Shown one piece after another: positions 32,646-44,408 of a DNA stretch of 64,000 nucleotides; position 1 is the stretch's first letter, and the number at the start of each line of letters is the position of its first letter. The notes below the pieces were generated by a model. It was not told where the DNA came from and did not search any database. It saw nothing but the letters and a program-made list of their open reading frames with translations. The position numbers were made by a program, and so were the translations under genes. The DNA is from Mycoplasmoides fastidiosum (GTDB taxonomy: Bacteria > Bacillota_I > Bacilli_A > Mycoplasmatales > Mycoplasmoidaceae): the NCBI RefSeq assembly GCF_024498275.1, contig NZ_CP101809.1:496001-560000 (forward strand). The letters are read 5' to 3'.

Positions 32646-33815
32646 CTAAATTCCTAAAACAATTAAGTAATTTGCTAAACCTAAAGGTCCAAACACAAAC
32701 GAATTAGAAGTTAGATGATAAGCAATTGTCATGAAAATCACAAATAACCCAAACATGATCAATTCCCCAGAGTGCAGCGAAAAAGTGCGGAATTGGGAAC
32801 GCTTGTACCGTGGATTATAAGAACGTGCGGTCATGGCATTAGCTAAATCATCAGCTTTAATAAACGCAATTGTGAACAACGGGACAATTAAAGAAACAAT
32901 GGAAGAAATTTTTTCGAAAAATTTACCGTTACGAAAATCAATGCCCCGACTCGCCTGAGCATTCATAATGCGGAATGATTCGCTAATTAAAGAGGGAATA
33001 AACCGTAAAGCAACAGAAATAATCATTGCTAATTCGTTAACAGGAAACCGAATTAATTTTAATGGTCGTAATAAATTTTCAAATGCATAAGTTAATTCAA
33101 TCGTGGAAGTGGCAAAAGTTAAAATTGTTGAAGCAATCACGATCATCAAAATTTTATTAGAAACATAAAACGCAGAAATTCAGGCAAATTGACTTAATCC
33201 ATATGGTTTCATGAAATAACCAATTGCGTGAACTAGCTGGGTGTGATTGGTTTCAGTTGCTGCAGTGGCAGATTCCACCCGATCAATAATACTGATTTTC
33301 AAATCTTCCACACTAAACCCGGGATGAGAATTATAAAAATTATTTTGGATTGCTCACTGATTAATATAATCCCGTACAACAGTAAAAATGTTTTGGCTTG
33401 GATCAGGGGTAATATTAAAAATTAAAGCGAAGTTCGGATTTTGGTGATCAGTGACAATTGCCCCCCCATACAAATCACCAGCCCATGCATAGTTGTGCGG
33501 AATTTCGATTTTAGTTGGCAAAACTTTAGCTGTAGCTAGTTCTTCAGCCGTAATTACTAAGGGATTTTTTTGGCCCACAAAATTAATGATGCCCAAAATA
33601 ATGAACGTGACTAAATAAATTAACATTAAATGGCGGAAAGTTTTAAAGGATAGTTTAGCCGCAAAAAAAGCCCCAATTGATAAAATCATCAAAATGATTT
33701 GAATTAAAAAATCAGTTTTTAAAAAAATCAAAACAGCAATTAATAAAAAGATGATGACTTTAATAATGGGATTAAGTTTATGAATGATTGAATTATTGTG
33801 AACGTAATTATTCAT
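32646..33815 (-). CDS. ecfT: ECF transporter transmembrane subunit EcfT
   Basis: A 389-residue membrane protein starting at ATG 33815. Seen: hydrophobic N-terminal helices (about residues 15-85), a long polar insertion (about 86-185) probably outside the cell, then the conserved T-component region ending in two coupling-helix motifs, QASRGIDF and MTARSYNPRYKR, that contact the two ATPases. Known: EcfT pairs with EcfA1 and EcfA2 to energise uptake of vitamins and trace compounds captured by separate S proteins; no S subunit is in the window. The polar insertion makes it longer than typical EcfT (about 265 residues). Confidence 0.9.
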
Positions 33816-33819
33816 GACT

Positions 33820-34899
33820 TTAATCCTTTGCTAAAAATATTTGGGCAACATGTTGGGCTAATTCAGTTACCGTACGGGGCTGTAGATTTCAAAGTTGGCA
33901 AAATTGCTGATCTTTTTTTACAAACTGATTAATTGAAGTAATGATTCGGGGCAAAGCAATGTTCAGTTTATCCAATAACTGGTAATTTTGAAAAAATTCA
34001 AAAGTGGGGGCTTCATGAACAATTTCTCCCTTATCCAATAAAATAACATGATCCGCAATTTCTAGGACATGATCCATATTATGACTAATCACAATTAAAG
34101 TTCTGCCATCTTGTTTCAGATTAGCAATCATTTCAATGGTTTTCTTTTCAGAATAAGGATCTAAACCTACAGTTGGTTCATCAAAAATGATGATGCGCGG
34201 ATCAATCGCTAAAATCCCAGCTAAAGCAACTTTACGCTTTTGGCCTCCGGATAAATTAAACGGATTAGAATTAAAAAAGTTTTCGCCAATCCCCATATCT
34301 AATAATGCGGTTGCTGAGCGAGCTAAAATTTCATCCTTTGGAATGCCTAAAATTTTGGGTCCAAATGACACATCTTTTAACACAGTTTCTTTAAATAATT
34401 GGTTTTCAGGACTTTGCATTACACTACCAATGTTTAACCGAATTTTTTTATAATTACGAATCTTTTTTTGGTAGAAAAGAATTTTGTTTTCGTTAGTTAA
34501 ATAAACATTGCCATAAGCACTTTTTAACAACCCGTTAAAGTGATTTGCTAAAGTCGTTTTCCCTGAACCTGAATTCCCAATAATGCAATAAATTTTATTT
34601 TTTTTAAAAGTAAAATTGATGTTTTTTAAAACTTGAAATTCACGGAGGTGAAAGTCGGTGTAATAAGCATTTAAATCTTGCACTACAATTGCATCATCAT
34701 CACTAATGCGAAAATTTTTAGTGAATTCAATTGCGGCTTTTCGGGCGGAGCGGTAAGTAGAAGTGAAATAAATTAAATATGATCATTTGAATCGATTAAA
34801 CAAATGACGTAATAATGATTCGGCTTGTTCTTTGTGGGATGTTTGTAAATACTGAATTTGTTCGGTTTTAATTGCAAAAAACTTTTTTGTTGGGGTCAT
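33820..34899 (-). CDS. ecfA2: ECF transporter ATPase EcfA2
   Basis: A 359-residue ABC ATPase. Seen: Walker A GNSGSGKTTL near residue 109, Q-loop SVMQSPENQLF, ABC signature NLSGGQKRKVALAGIL, Walker B IIIFDEPTVGLDP and switch His in VISHN. The first 72 residues, ahead of the ABC fold, are extra relative to the family and include a basic, aromatic stretch; they are encoded in frame through TGA (Trp) and start at ATG 34899, one base from the ecfA1 stop. The tail after residue 332 is also extended. It ends 4 nt before ecfT. Confidence 0.92.
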
Positions 34900-34900
34900 T

Positions 34901-35755
34901 TTAAGCTCGTTTCATGGAAGCAATTAATTCGGTTAAATCAGTTGTATAAGCAGTTTTAACGCCTTGTTTAGCTAGTTCATGATTCAAACCAATTGTAAAG
35001 GGTAAATCCAAATTAGCACTTAATAAGAATTCGGGATTTTTAAATAATTGCTCAGGAGGCATGATCGCAATTAATTCGCCGTTTTTTAACACGATTGCTT
35101 CATCACAATTAATGACCTCTTCCATATCGTGGGTAATCGAAATCACGGTTTTTTTGTATTCCCGACTTAGTGTGGCCATTAATAATTTGATTTCTTCTTT
35201 AGAAAAAGTATCTAACATTGAAGTTGCTTCATCAAAAATCACAATGTCAGGGTTAATGGCTAAAATTGAAGCAATTGCTACTTTTTGTTTTTGACCACCT
35301 GATAATTCAGTAGCATTTTTATGCAAGAGATCTTCAATGTTCATGAATTCAGAAATGAGCCGAATAATTTCTACGATCACATCCCGAGGCACTTTGCGGT
35401 TTTCTAATCCGAAAGCAATATCATCTTCAGCACTTAAACCAATGAATTGGTTATCGGGGTTTTGAAAGATTAACCCCATGTAATTCAAAATCTCTTTTAA
35501 AGTTGCAACACTTAAAATTTGGTTGGAAATTTTCACGGTTCCAGTTCAAGGTTTTAATAACCCCATTAAAATTTTAGAAAGGGTTGATTTACCAGAACCA
35601 TTATGCCCAATTAAACAAACATATTTACCTTTGGTAATGGTGAAGTTAATCGCTTTTACAGTTGGTTTGTTTTCAATATAACCAAAATTAATGTCGGATA
35701 ATTGCACAGCAACATCATCATTTTCGGCTGAATTATCAGAAGTGATTTGCTCCAT
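34901..35755 (-). CDS. ecfA1: ECF transporter ATPase EcfA1
   Basis: A 284-residue ABC ATPase, first gene of the eight-gene minus operon, started at ATG 35755. Seen: Walker A GHNGSGKSTL near residue 47, LIFQNPDNQFIG (Q-loop), ELSGGQKQKVAIASIL (signature), IVIFDEATSMLD (Walker B), and SITHD with the switch His. The Walker B Asp-Glu-Ala-Thr-Ser variant is common in EcfA1. It forms the heterodimer with EcfA2. A TATAAT box on the minus strand lies about 100 nt upstream. Confidence 0.93.
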
Positions 35756-35851
35756 TAAGACCTCGAACTCACTGTTTGATGGGGGGAAATTTATTTGTTA
35801 GTTTTAGTTAGAATCAGGGATGAAAAAAGTAACTAAAAACTTTAATAATGA

Positions 35852-35857
35852 ATTATA
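35852..35857 (-). promoter_or_regulatory. Putative -10 box for the ecfA1-ecfA2-ecfT-truA-metG operon
   Basis: TATAAT on the minus strand, just beyond the terminator of the preceding operon. TTGCAT 14 nt upstream is a poorly spaced -35 candidate. Confidence 0.5.
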
Positions 35858-35879
35858 GCACAAAAAAGATTATGCAAAA

Positions 35880-35914
35880 AAACATGAACCTTACTTTGTA
35901 AGGTTCATGTTTTA
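35880..35914 (-). terminator. Intrinsic terminator of the uvrA-dnaX-lysS operon
   Basis: AACATGAACCTTAC and GTAAGGTTCATGTT form a perfect stem with a three-base loop. On the minus strand it ends in a run of T, directly after the gene at 35922-36770. Confidence 0.92.
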
Positions 35915-35921
35915 AATTGGT

Positions 35922-36770
35922 TTATTGGACGTGTAAAAAATTAAGTTCTTCAATTTTTTTCAGTTGGGAATAAATCATTAAAAAGGCTTCAAAATTAAAA
36001 CCCAAAGATAAAAATTGGTGTTCATGATTTTGTTGATCTTCAGACCAATAACCATACATTAACGGAACATACTGGTGTTTAGTTTCTTTTAAAAAAACTG
36101 TATAGAAATTAGATGGAGTTGCTAAATGATTAGGGTTATAAAATGTTTGGTTTAGTTTTCCCACATCATAAACTAAAAAGAGTTTTTTCTCAGTTTCCAT
36201 TTTGCGAACTTCATCATGAAAATACTGGTAATGGATGGCATCTTCTTTCCGGAATTTAAAATGTTCTAAATAAGTTTGGTAAAACTTCGTTCATAAACTA
36301 TTTTTAATGGTGTAATCATTTTGTACAAAAATCATGAACAATTCCCAAAAATCATTCATGAATCGTAATAGATCATCTAAATCATGACGAAATTCATCGC
36401 GTTTAATTTTAGTTAAAAACCATTGGTTAATTAACAAGTCATTACTAAGATCAGCATCCTTATTAATTTTTTTAATAAACGAAAAAACCCCAAAGGGAAA
36501 TTCGTTAAAAAGCCGAATGAAAAAAGTGTGCAAATAATGATTGTAATCATGGATCATTTGCATTTGCTGTCCAGTGGTTAAATTAGAAAAATAAATTTCT
36601 TTTAAAATGTTTTCATACTCATTGCGATCAGCTAATTTAATTGCTGGTTGTTGAATTTGAAAAAGCTTTTTTTCTTTAACAAAAAAGTTTGTAAAAAACG
36701 AAAGCAATAACCCATATTCTTTCATAATGGCTAATAAATCACTTTGGGTCATTTTCAAATTCGTATTCAT
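35922..36770 (-). CDS. Hypothetical protein (282 aa)
   Basis: I do not recognise a family. Seen: one frame open from ATG 36770 to TAA at 35922, with TGA as Trp at 36291. The protein is soluble, rich in Phe, Tyr, His, Leu and charged residues, without signal or membrane segments; the composition suggests an alpha-helical fold. It starts 5 nt after lysS and ends at a strong terminator, so it is the last gene of the uvrA-dnaX-ybaB-recR-lysS operon. The codon and residue bias is like its neighbours, with no sign of recent transfer. Confidence 0.75.
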
Positions 36771-36775
36771 AGAAT

Positions 36776-38260
36776 TTATTTATTTTCCTTTTTTAAATGG
36801 GGGAAGAAAATAACATTTTTAATGGTATCTTGCTGGGTGAAAATCATTACTAACCGATCAACCCCCACTCCTAACCCGCCTGTAGGTACTAAACCATATT
36901 CTAAAGCATCAATGAACTCATGATCAATTTCATTAGCTTCATCATTCCCTAATGAAGCTTCTTGTAATTGGGCTTCAAACCGGTTTAATTGGTCAATGGG
37001 ATCGTTCAATTCAGCAAACCCATTAGCAATTTCTTTTTTACCAATAAACAATTCAAACCGCAAAGTGAAATCAGGATGGTGCGGATCTGCTTTAGCTAAA
37101 GGAGAAACATCTTTATGATGACCATAAACAAAAGTTGGTTGAATTAAATCAGCTTCACACAAGTGTTCGAATAATAAAGTAAAAATGTGTCCCACGGTTT
37201 TTTGGTGCGGTTTTAAACTAATTTGGTATTGATCAGCTAATTTTAAAGCCTGGTCTAAATTGACTGTTTCGTGGTAAAAATCAATCCCAGTTTTAGCTTT
37301 CACTAATTCAGCCATACTAACACGTTGGAATGGTGGGGTTAAATCAATATCAACTTGGTTTCAGTGTACTTGATGGATTTGGGTTTTGGCACTAATGTAT
37401 TTTACTAAAGCTTCGCACCGGTTGATCGTTTGTTCCATGCCTTCAAAAGCAGTGTACATTTCTAAACTGGTATACTCAGGATTATGTGTTGCATCCATCC
37501 CTTCATTACGAAAACACCGTCCGATTTCAAAAACTTTATCAAACCCCGCTACTACCATTTTTTTCAGGGGTAGTTCTAAAGCAATGCGTAAATAAAAATC
37601 TTGATCTAAAGTGTTGTGTTTAGTAATAAAAGGTCGAGCAGCTGCACCGCCTAAAGTGGGATTTAAAAACGGAGTTTCTACTTCTAAATAACCATCTTGG
37701 ACTAAAAATTCTCGCATGTAATTAATCACTTGTGAACGCATTTTAAAAGTGGCTAAAATTTCATCATTAACAATTGCGTCTAAATAACGTTTGCGCAATC
37801 GTAATTCAGGATCTTTTAAACCATGGTGTTTTTCAGGTAAAGGATGCAAACATTTGGCAATAATTTGAAAGTTCTGGACATTCAAAGTTAGTTCGCCTAA
37901 CTTTGTGAAAAATAAATTTCCTTCCACCCATAACAAATCACCAATATCAACATATTTTTTTAATTGATCTAAAATAAGGGGATCTAAATGTTTTTTGTTG
38001 AAATAAATTTGTAATTTCGCATTCTCTTTTTTTAGCACTAAAAAAGTTTGACGAATTGCCATAACCCGTCCGGTTAAAGTTCATGGTGTGGTTTGAATTA
38101 GCAATTCTTCAGCTGCAGCTTGGCTAAATTGTTGGGTTAGTGAAGCGATATTTGTGTTTGTTGTAATCGTTTCAATTAAGTAGGGATTAAGGTTGTGATT
38201 AATTAATTCATTTAATTTTTCACGACGAATTTTTTCTTGATCACTATAGATTCTGGTCAT
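36776..38260 (-). CDS. lysS: Lysyl-tRNA synthetase, class II
   Basis: A 494-residue class II synthetase started at ATG 38260 and joined across TGA (Trp) codons. Seen: an N-terminal OB-fold anticodon-binding domain (about residues 60-160), motif 1 region with RYLDAIVNDE, motif 2 with FEIGRCFRNEGMDATHNPEYTSLEMY, and motif 3 with GLGVGVDRLVMIF near the C-terminus. These are standard for bacterial LysRS. It begins 6 nt after the recR stop, within the DNA-repair operon. Confidence 0.97.
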
Positions 38261-38266
38261 AATTTC

Positions 38267-38917
38267 TTAATGTTGGAAAGGATCCTTTTTTTCTGCAATC
38301 CGAATTTCTTGCTTGTGGGTTAATGATTGTTCTAAAGAAATATCATCAACATAATTAATTTGCGAATTATAAGGCAACCCAAACCCCAACCGAAAGATTT
38401 TAATTTGGGGATCAATTCCACAAATTAATTCGGCTAATTTTTTTGCGGTAAACTGTCCATCAGTAGTTGGGTTGGTGGCAATAATAATTTCAGTTGTTGC
38501 TTTATCAGGCATTTGTTTTAACCAGTGAATTAAACGATCTAAATCCAAAGTGGTTAAATTTTGGTTATTTTTTAATGATAACTCACCATTAAAAACATAA
38601 TAAAGTCCATCATAAATTTTGGCATTTTCAATTTTAAACGCTTCAAATAGCGAAGGAACTAAACAAATTTTTTGGTGGTTCCGTTGGGGGTTAATGCAGT
38701 GTTGGCACAAATCTGAATCAGACTGATCAACTAAAAAATTACATTGATTACAAAACTGGGATTTAGTTTGTAGATCATAAATGCTTTTAACTAATAAATC
38801 AATGTTGATTGGATCTTGGTACAGTAAGTGAAACGCAATTTTTTCTGCTCCTCTAGTACTAATTCCGGGGAGTTTTTTCAGATTATCAATGAGTTGATCT
38901 AATTTTTTGGTATACAC
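38267..38917 (-). CDS. recR: Recombination protein RecR
   Basis: A 216-residue protein starting at GTG 38917, 4 nt from the ybaB stop. Seen: helix-hairpin-helix LKKLPGISTRGAEKIAFHLL (about residues 14-33), a zinc finger with CNQC and CQHC, and a Toprim region (IIIATNPTTDGQFTAKKLA). The usual family zinc residues and Toprim acidic positions appear present. Known: RecR works with RecO and RecF to load RecA at gaps. Downstream order dnaX-ybaB-recR is highly conserved among bacteria and supports each of these calls. Confidence 0.95.
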   Translation of the reverse strand: MYTKKLDQLIDNLKKLPGISTRGAEKIAFHLLYQDPINIDLLVKSIYDLQTKSQFCNQCNFLVDQSDSDLCQHCINPQRNHQKICLVPSLFEAFKIENAKIYDGLYYVFNGELSLKNNQNLTTLDLDRLIHWLKQMPDKATTEIIIATNPTTDGQFTAKKLAELICGIDPQIKIFRLGFGLPYNSQINYVDDISLEQSLTHKQEIRIAEKKDPFQH

Positions 38918-38920
38918 AGG

Positions 38921-39226
38921 TTAGAACAAATTATTTTTAGGCATTAATTCTTCTTCGATATGTTTACGCGCTTCAGAAATGCTTCTTACTACTGTATTAA
39001 CCGCATCAGTCACAATTTCTTCTAGCATTTCTTTATCTTCTAATAAAGCGGGGTTAATTTCGATTTTATTAATTTCTAAATTACCCTTAATTTCAATTTT
39101 GACATGATCTGCGCCAAAAGTTTGTTCATAAACTTGGGATTCAAATTTAGTCAGTTCTTCTTCCAAACGTTTTTGGGTTTTTTTAGCTTCATCAATCAAA
39201 CGTTTGAGTACACGTGGGTCTTTCAT
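38921..39226 (-). CDS. ybaB: YbaB/EbfC nucleoid-associated protein
   Basis: A 101-residue protein. Seen: a charged N-terminal helix (DEAKKTQKRLEEELTKFE) and the central strands KIEIKGNLEINKIEINPALL with the C-terminal helical VTDAVNTVVRSISEARKHIE, as in the YbaB/EbfC dimer. Known: a DNA-binding protein of unclear exact role, nearly always found between dnaX and recR, as here. The unusual feature is its dnaX-side gap of 33 nt, the largest in this operon. Confidence 0.93.
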   Translation of the reverse strand: MKDPRVLKRLIDEAKKTQKRLEEELTKFESQVYEQTFGADHVKIEIKGNLEINKIEINPALLEDKEMLEEIVTDAVNTVVRSISEARKHIEEELMPKNNLF

Positions 39227-39259
39227 GGTTGTATCTTCTTGATTTTTTCTGGTTTAATT

Positions 39260-41206
39260 TTATTCAGTTTTTAGCTTAATTTCACTTAAAAAACTATCCA
39301 AAGTTTTCTGGGGGGCATCGGGTTGATAAACTGGCACAGGAATAGTGGATTTAAGTTTACGCATTTTGGTTCAATCATTTAATTTGGGAAAGTGAACACT
39401 AATTCAGTAGGCTTGGGTGTTAAAAAAATTATTCAAAATGGTTAAGTATTGTTCGGTTTTAGCCTGTTTATTAAATTTGCGTGAACTGATCAGATTATCA
39501 AAACATAATAAAATTCCGGTTGGTGCTGCTAGAATTGCAAATTTATTTTTGACTAATTCACTGAAACTATTTTTTAACCAAACTAAATCACCATCTACTT
39601 CAGCAGTTGTTAATAATTCATTAGTTTTTGCAATTAATTGGGTTGATAAATTTTTATCTAAATTATTCAAAGTTCACAAAATTAAATTTTCTTCACTGCG
39701 AAAATCAACCGGTTCATTAGCAAAATCAAAGACCTCAACTGGAGCGGGTAACGGATCGGGTTTGATGGTTTGGGTTGGTACGGTATTTTTAAGTGATTCA
39801 AAAATTTCGGGTTTATTGACAAATAAAGTTTTAGTTTTGAATGTGTCAGGATTAAGTTGATATGGGGAGAGTGATTGAGTTGGTTCGATTCCCGCAGTTT
39901 CTTCATAACTTGGTTGTACTGGTGAAAAATCAGGTTCTGCAAGCGGGGGTAATTCTGCTGGTGGTTTAGTGGTTGATTGGGTTTGTTGCTGTCGAAAATT
40001 AGCTTGAGCAAACGGATCAGTTGCTGAATTGGTGGAAACAGGTTGATTTAATTTCGGAGATGAGTTCACTGTTGGGTTAATGGGTTGAATGGGCGAATAA
40101 TTAGGTTGTGCAATTGGGACTTTATTAAAACTATTAAACAATTTTAATAACGCAATTTTAATCGTTAAAAAATTATTTTTATCGCGCCGTAATTGTTGCT
40201 CAGCGTGTTCTAAAATTTCAATTCAATCAGCTAACGGAACATGTGTAAATTTCAAACTTTGTAATTCAGCTAAACTTAATTGGGTTAAATAAGAACTTTG
40301 GTTTGTGGTGGCATAAACCCATAAATCAACTAGTAAAGCATTGATTTCGTGAAGGAAACTGTGCAGCTGATAGCCCTCATGATGCAATTGTTCAATTAAT
40401 GTTAATGTTTGGTTTAAATCAGCAGCAAATAAATGTTTTAAGATCTTAATTTTAGTTGCTTGATCAACTAAAAATAATGCTTCTTCAACTTTTTTTAAAC
40501 TAATATTGTGATTGCTAAAAATAATAATTTGACTTAACAAGCTTAAACAATCACGTAGTGAACCATCAGCTAACTGGGCTAACTTAGCTGCAGCAGCCGG
40601 TTCAATCGCGCATTTTTCACGTTCACACACTTGATTAATTTGTTGAACTAACAAGGGTTGATCCATTAAAAAGAAATAGTGTTTCATGCACCGCGATTGA
40701 ATTGTGGGAATGATTTTATTGAACTCGGTGGTTGAGAAAATAAACATCACATGTTGGGGTGGTTCTTCAACAATTTTTAATAAAGCATTTCAAGCATTAG
40801 TAGTTAACATGTGGGCTTCATCGATGATGAAGACTTTAATTTTTAAATCAGCGGGTAAATAATAAGCATTATCGACTAACTGCCGAATTGCTTCAACCCC
40901 GTTATTCGAAGCACCATCTAATTCAATTAAATCATTAGTTTGGTTTTCATCAATTTTGCCACAATTAACACACTTGTTACAAATGTCATTTCTAAAGTTT
41001 AAACAATTAACGGCTTTGGCAAAAATCCGGGCACACGAAGTTTTCCCAGTTCCCCGGGGACCAGAAAAAATATGGGCCCGATCAACTTTATGAGATTTAA
41101 TTGCGTTCACAAGAATTTCTTTAATAATATCTTGACCAACTAAATCCTTAAAGGCTTGGGGGCGGTATTTATTGTATAAACTGGTAGTTTGATTAACTGG
41201 TTTCAT
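39260..41206 (-). CDS. dnaX: DNA polymerase III subunit gamma/tau
   Basis: A 648-residue protein started at ATG 41206 and joined across TGA (Trp) at 40790, 40751, 40223, 39674, 39404 and others. Seen: Walker A GPRGTGKTS (residues 49-57), a four-Cys zinc site (CLNF then CNKCVNCG, residues 68-82), IIDEAHML (Walker B) and the sensor/arginine-finger part SRCMKHYFF. After domain III, about residues 350-480 form a Pro/Gln/Ser/Thr-rich linker. The C-terminal 160 residues resemble a tau-type tail. No clear slippery heptamer and early stop pair was found that would give a short gamma form. Known: clamp-loader ATPase that coordinates the replisome. Confidence 0.95.
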
Positions 41207-41208
41207 TG

Positions 41209-44085
41209 TTATTTATCAAGGTTTAAATATGGAGCCAAATATTTTGCGGTATGGGTTGGATTAGCAGTGGTACAAATTTGTTCGGGGGTGCCAGTGGCTA
41301 AAACTTGCCCGCCTAATTTACCACCTTCAGGACCTAAATCAATGATGTGATCAGCCATTTTAATTAGTTCTAGATTATGTTCAATCACAATCACTGTATC
41401 ACCCCGATCAACAATGCGGTTCAAAATGTCAATTAGATAACCAATGTTATGAACGTGTAAACCCGTAGTTGGTTCATCTAAAACAAACAAGGCATTACCT
41501 TGGGATTTTTTTTGTAAAAACTTAGCTAATTTAATCCGTTGGGCTTCTCCACCAGACAAACTGCTAGCAGTCGCGCCTAGTTTTAAATAATCAATTCCCA
41601 CATCACACATGAGTTGAAGTTTATCACGAATAGTGGGGATGTTTTTAAAGAGCTCTAAAGCTTCAATGGCGGTCATGTCTAAAACATCATAAATTGATTT
41701 ATCATGGTATTTAATGTCCAAAGTTTCCTGGTTGTATTTTTTGCCATTACATGCTTCACAAGTGACATAAACTGGAGCCAGAAAATACATTTCAATTTTA
41801 CGCACTCCTTCACCCTCACAAGTTTCACACCGTCCTCCCCGAACATTAAAAGAGAACCGACCCTTTAAGTAATTACGGGCTTTTGATTCGGGTAATAAAG
41901 CAAACAAATCCCGGATGTCATCAAATAAACCAATGTAAGTAGCGGGATTAGAACGCGAAGTACGACTAATTGGACTAGTTGAAACCCGAATAATTTTTTC
42001 AATGTTTTGGTGACCATTTAAACTTTCGTATGGCATTGGGGTTTCAAACCGGTTAAACAATTCCTTACTAATGCCTTTAACTAGCGTTTCATTAATTAAA
42101 GTTGATTTGCCACTTCCAGACGGACCAGTCACCACAATTAATTTGCCTAAGGGAAAATCAACATTGACATTTTTTAAATTATTCCCTTTAGCTCCGCGTA
42201 ATTTAATCACTTGTCCATTCCCAATTCTACGGCGCGGGGGCAAGTAGAGTTGTCTTTTTTTGGATAAATATTGACCAGTTAACGAATTGGGATTTTCCAT
42301 AACTTCACCAGGAGTACCCGCAGCGGTTACTTCACCCCCAAAAATCCCGGCTTTAGGACCGATGTCAATTAAGTAATCAGATTCTAACATCGTTTCCTCA
42401 TCATGTTCCACAACTAAAACGGTGTTACCTAAATCGCGCATTTTCTTCAAAGCATTAATTAACCGTGAATTATCACGTTGGTGCAAACCAATCGAAGGCT
42501 CGTCTAGAACATATAACACACCAGTTAGCGATGATCCAATTTGTGAGGCCAACCGAATTCGTTGTAATTCTCCTCCTGATAAGCTTGAAGCATTTCGGGA
42601 TAAGGTTAAATATCCCAAACCAACATCAATTAAAAAACTTAATCGATCCACAATTTCTTTTAAAGCTAGTTTCCCAATTGCTCGTTGCTCTTCAGTTAGT
42701 TTTAGGTTTAATAAAAAATTGATGGTGTTTTCAATTTCCATGTCACTAACATCCATGATGTTTTTCTCATTCAATAAAAAACTTAAGGATTGTTTGGATA
42801 GTTTATGACCCTTACAAGCTTTACACTTGTATTCAGACATGTATTTAATGTAATTATCCCGACTAGCATCAGATTGGGTTTCTAAGTGGCGGCGTTTAAT
42901 CAACGCCCCAACCCCTTCAACATAATCAAAAGAATTCTGGGTCCGGTTACCTGAAGAAACTAATTTAACTTGAATTGGTTCTTCTGATCCGTACATGATT
43001 CATTCGATTTCTTGATCACTTAATTGGTTCACAGGTTTGAAAACATCAATCTTGTAGTGTTTTAGCAAGTGCTCAAACCGTTGTCAATCAAGCGATTGGG
43101 TATTGACGGTGTTTTTAAAAAAATCAATCCCCCCATCAAAAATTGATAAATCAGAATGTAAGAAAATTTTTTCGGGATCAGGTTCAAAAGTTACCCCTAA
43201 CCCATCACATTCCTTACAAGCTCCAACTGGAGAATTAAACGAAAACAACCGGGGTTCTAATTGGGGGATGGAAAACCCACAAACTTTACAAGCGTGTTTT
43301 TGTGAAAAATCCATGCTTTGGTGTTGTTCAGAATCAGGCAGAATGTAATGAACATTGACTAAACCATTAGTTTCATTAGTTGCAATTTCAACCGAAGCAT
43401 AAACCCGGGATTCAATTTCGCGGGTTTTTTGTAAAACAATTCGGTCAATGATAATGTCAATGTTGTGGGCTTTGTTGCGATCTAATTTGATCTCATCATC
43501 TAAAGTTAAAGCTAAGCCGTCAACCATCAATCGTAAATAACCCTGGTTTTTAAATTTTTGAAACCGGTTTTTAAAAGTCCCTTTCTCCTGACGGGCTACA
43601 GGAGCTAAAATTTGTAATTTAGTTCCTGCGGGTAAATTGGTAATTTGTTCAGCAATTTTAGCAATGGTCATTGCTTCAATTGGTCCGTGTCCGTTGGGAC
43701 AAGTTGGAGTGGCAATCCGGGCAAACAATAATCGCAAATAATCAAACACTTCAGTGACGGTTCCAACGGTGGACCGGGGATTGTGACTAGTATTTTTTTG
43801 GTTAACCGAAATCGCTGGTGAAAGTCCATCAATGGAATCAACATCGGGTTTTTCAAAATTATTGCTAGCTAAAAAATGACGGGCATAAGCTGATAATGAA
43901 TTTAAAAAACGGCGTTGGCCTTCAGCATAAACCGTATCAAATGCCAATGAGGATTTACCGCTTCCAGATAAACCAGTAATAACAACTAACTGGTTTTTAG
44001 GAATATTTAAATCAATGTTTTTTAAATTATGTTCCCGCGCCCCTTTAATCATGATGTGGGATAGGGGAGTAATGGCTTTGTTCAA
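41209..44085 (-). CDS. uvrA: Excinuclease ABC subunit A
   Basis: A 958-residue protein with two ABC cassettes. Seen: N-terminal Walker [10 protein letters not shown] (about residues 38-46), a C-terminal [10 protein letters not shown], two signature motifs ([14 protein letters not shown] and [15 protein letters not shown]), Walker B in [10 protein letters not shown] and [10 protein letters not shown], and zinc-finger cysteines (CETCEGEG and [10 protein letters not shown]). It starts at TTG 44085 after AAGGA; an ATG 11 codons later is possible but lacks the ribosome-binding site. TGA at 43084 is Trp. Known: recognises helix-distorting lesions with UvrB. The dnaX start is 2 nt after its stop. 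Confidence 0.97.
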
Positions 44086-44090
44086 GTTTT

Positions 44091-44408
44091 TTATTCCTTA
44101 TCTTCTGCAATCTTGCTTAAATATTTGGATAATGCCATAATTTTTTTACGGTTTTGTTTGACGTATTCGCTTTTTTCAGGGTTTTGATCATCAGTTAAAC
44201 TTTGAATCAAGCTAATGTATTTAGAAAAAACTTTGATGGCATCAATTGTTGTGGAGAGCGATTCAGTTTTATAAGTTAAATCTTCAACCACATAATCAAT
44301 TTTTTTGGTGACATTTCCCATGCGACGGAATGTTAGAAAAATGGAGATCACAGTAATGATCGAAATTACAATTAAAATTCCTAACAAAATTTGCATTCAA
44401 AGTGGCAT
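44091..44408 (-). CDS. Small membrane-anchored coiled-coil protein (105 aa)
   Basis: Seen: one N-terminal membrane helix (residues about 5-27, LLGILIVISIITVISIFLTF) followed by a charged, probably coiled-coil segment of about 75 residues. ATG 44408 is favoured by AAGGA nine bases upstream; the ATG four codons later lacks one. It contains a TGA Trp at codon 4. It lies 5 nt before uvrA as the first gene of the operon. The arrangement recalls DUF948-type small envelope proteins, but this is a weak resemblance. Function unknown; perhaps it tethers something to the membrane. Confidence 0.7.

Noticed and set aside
39682..40011. An Asn/Pro/Leu/Ser-rich 109-codon ORF inside dnaX
   Set aside because: Out-of-frame reading of the repeat-like dnaX linker.
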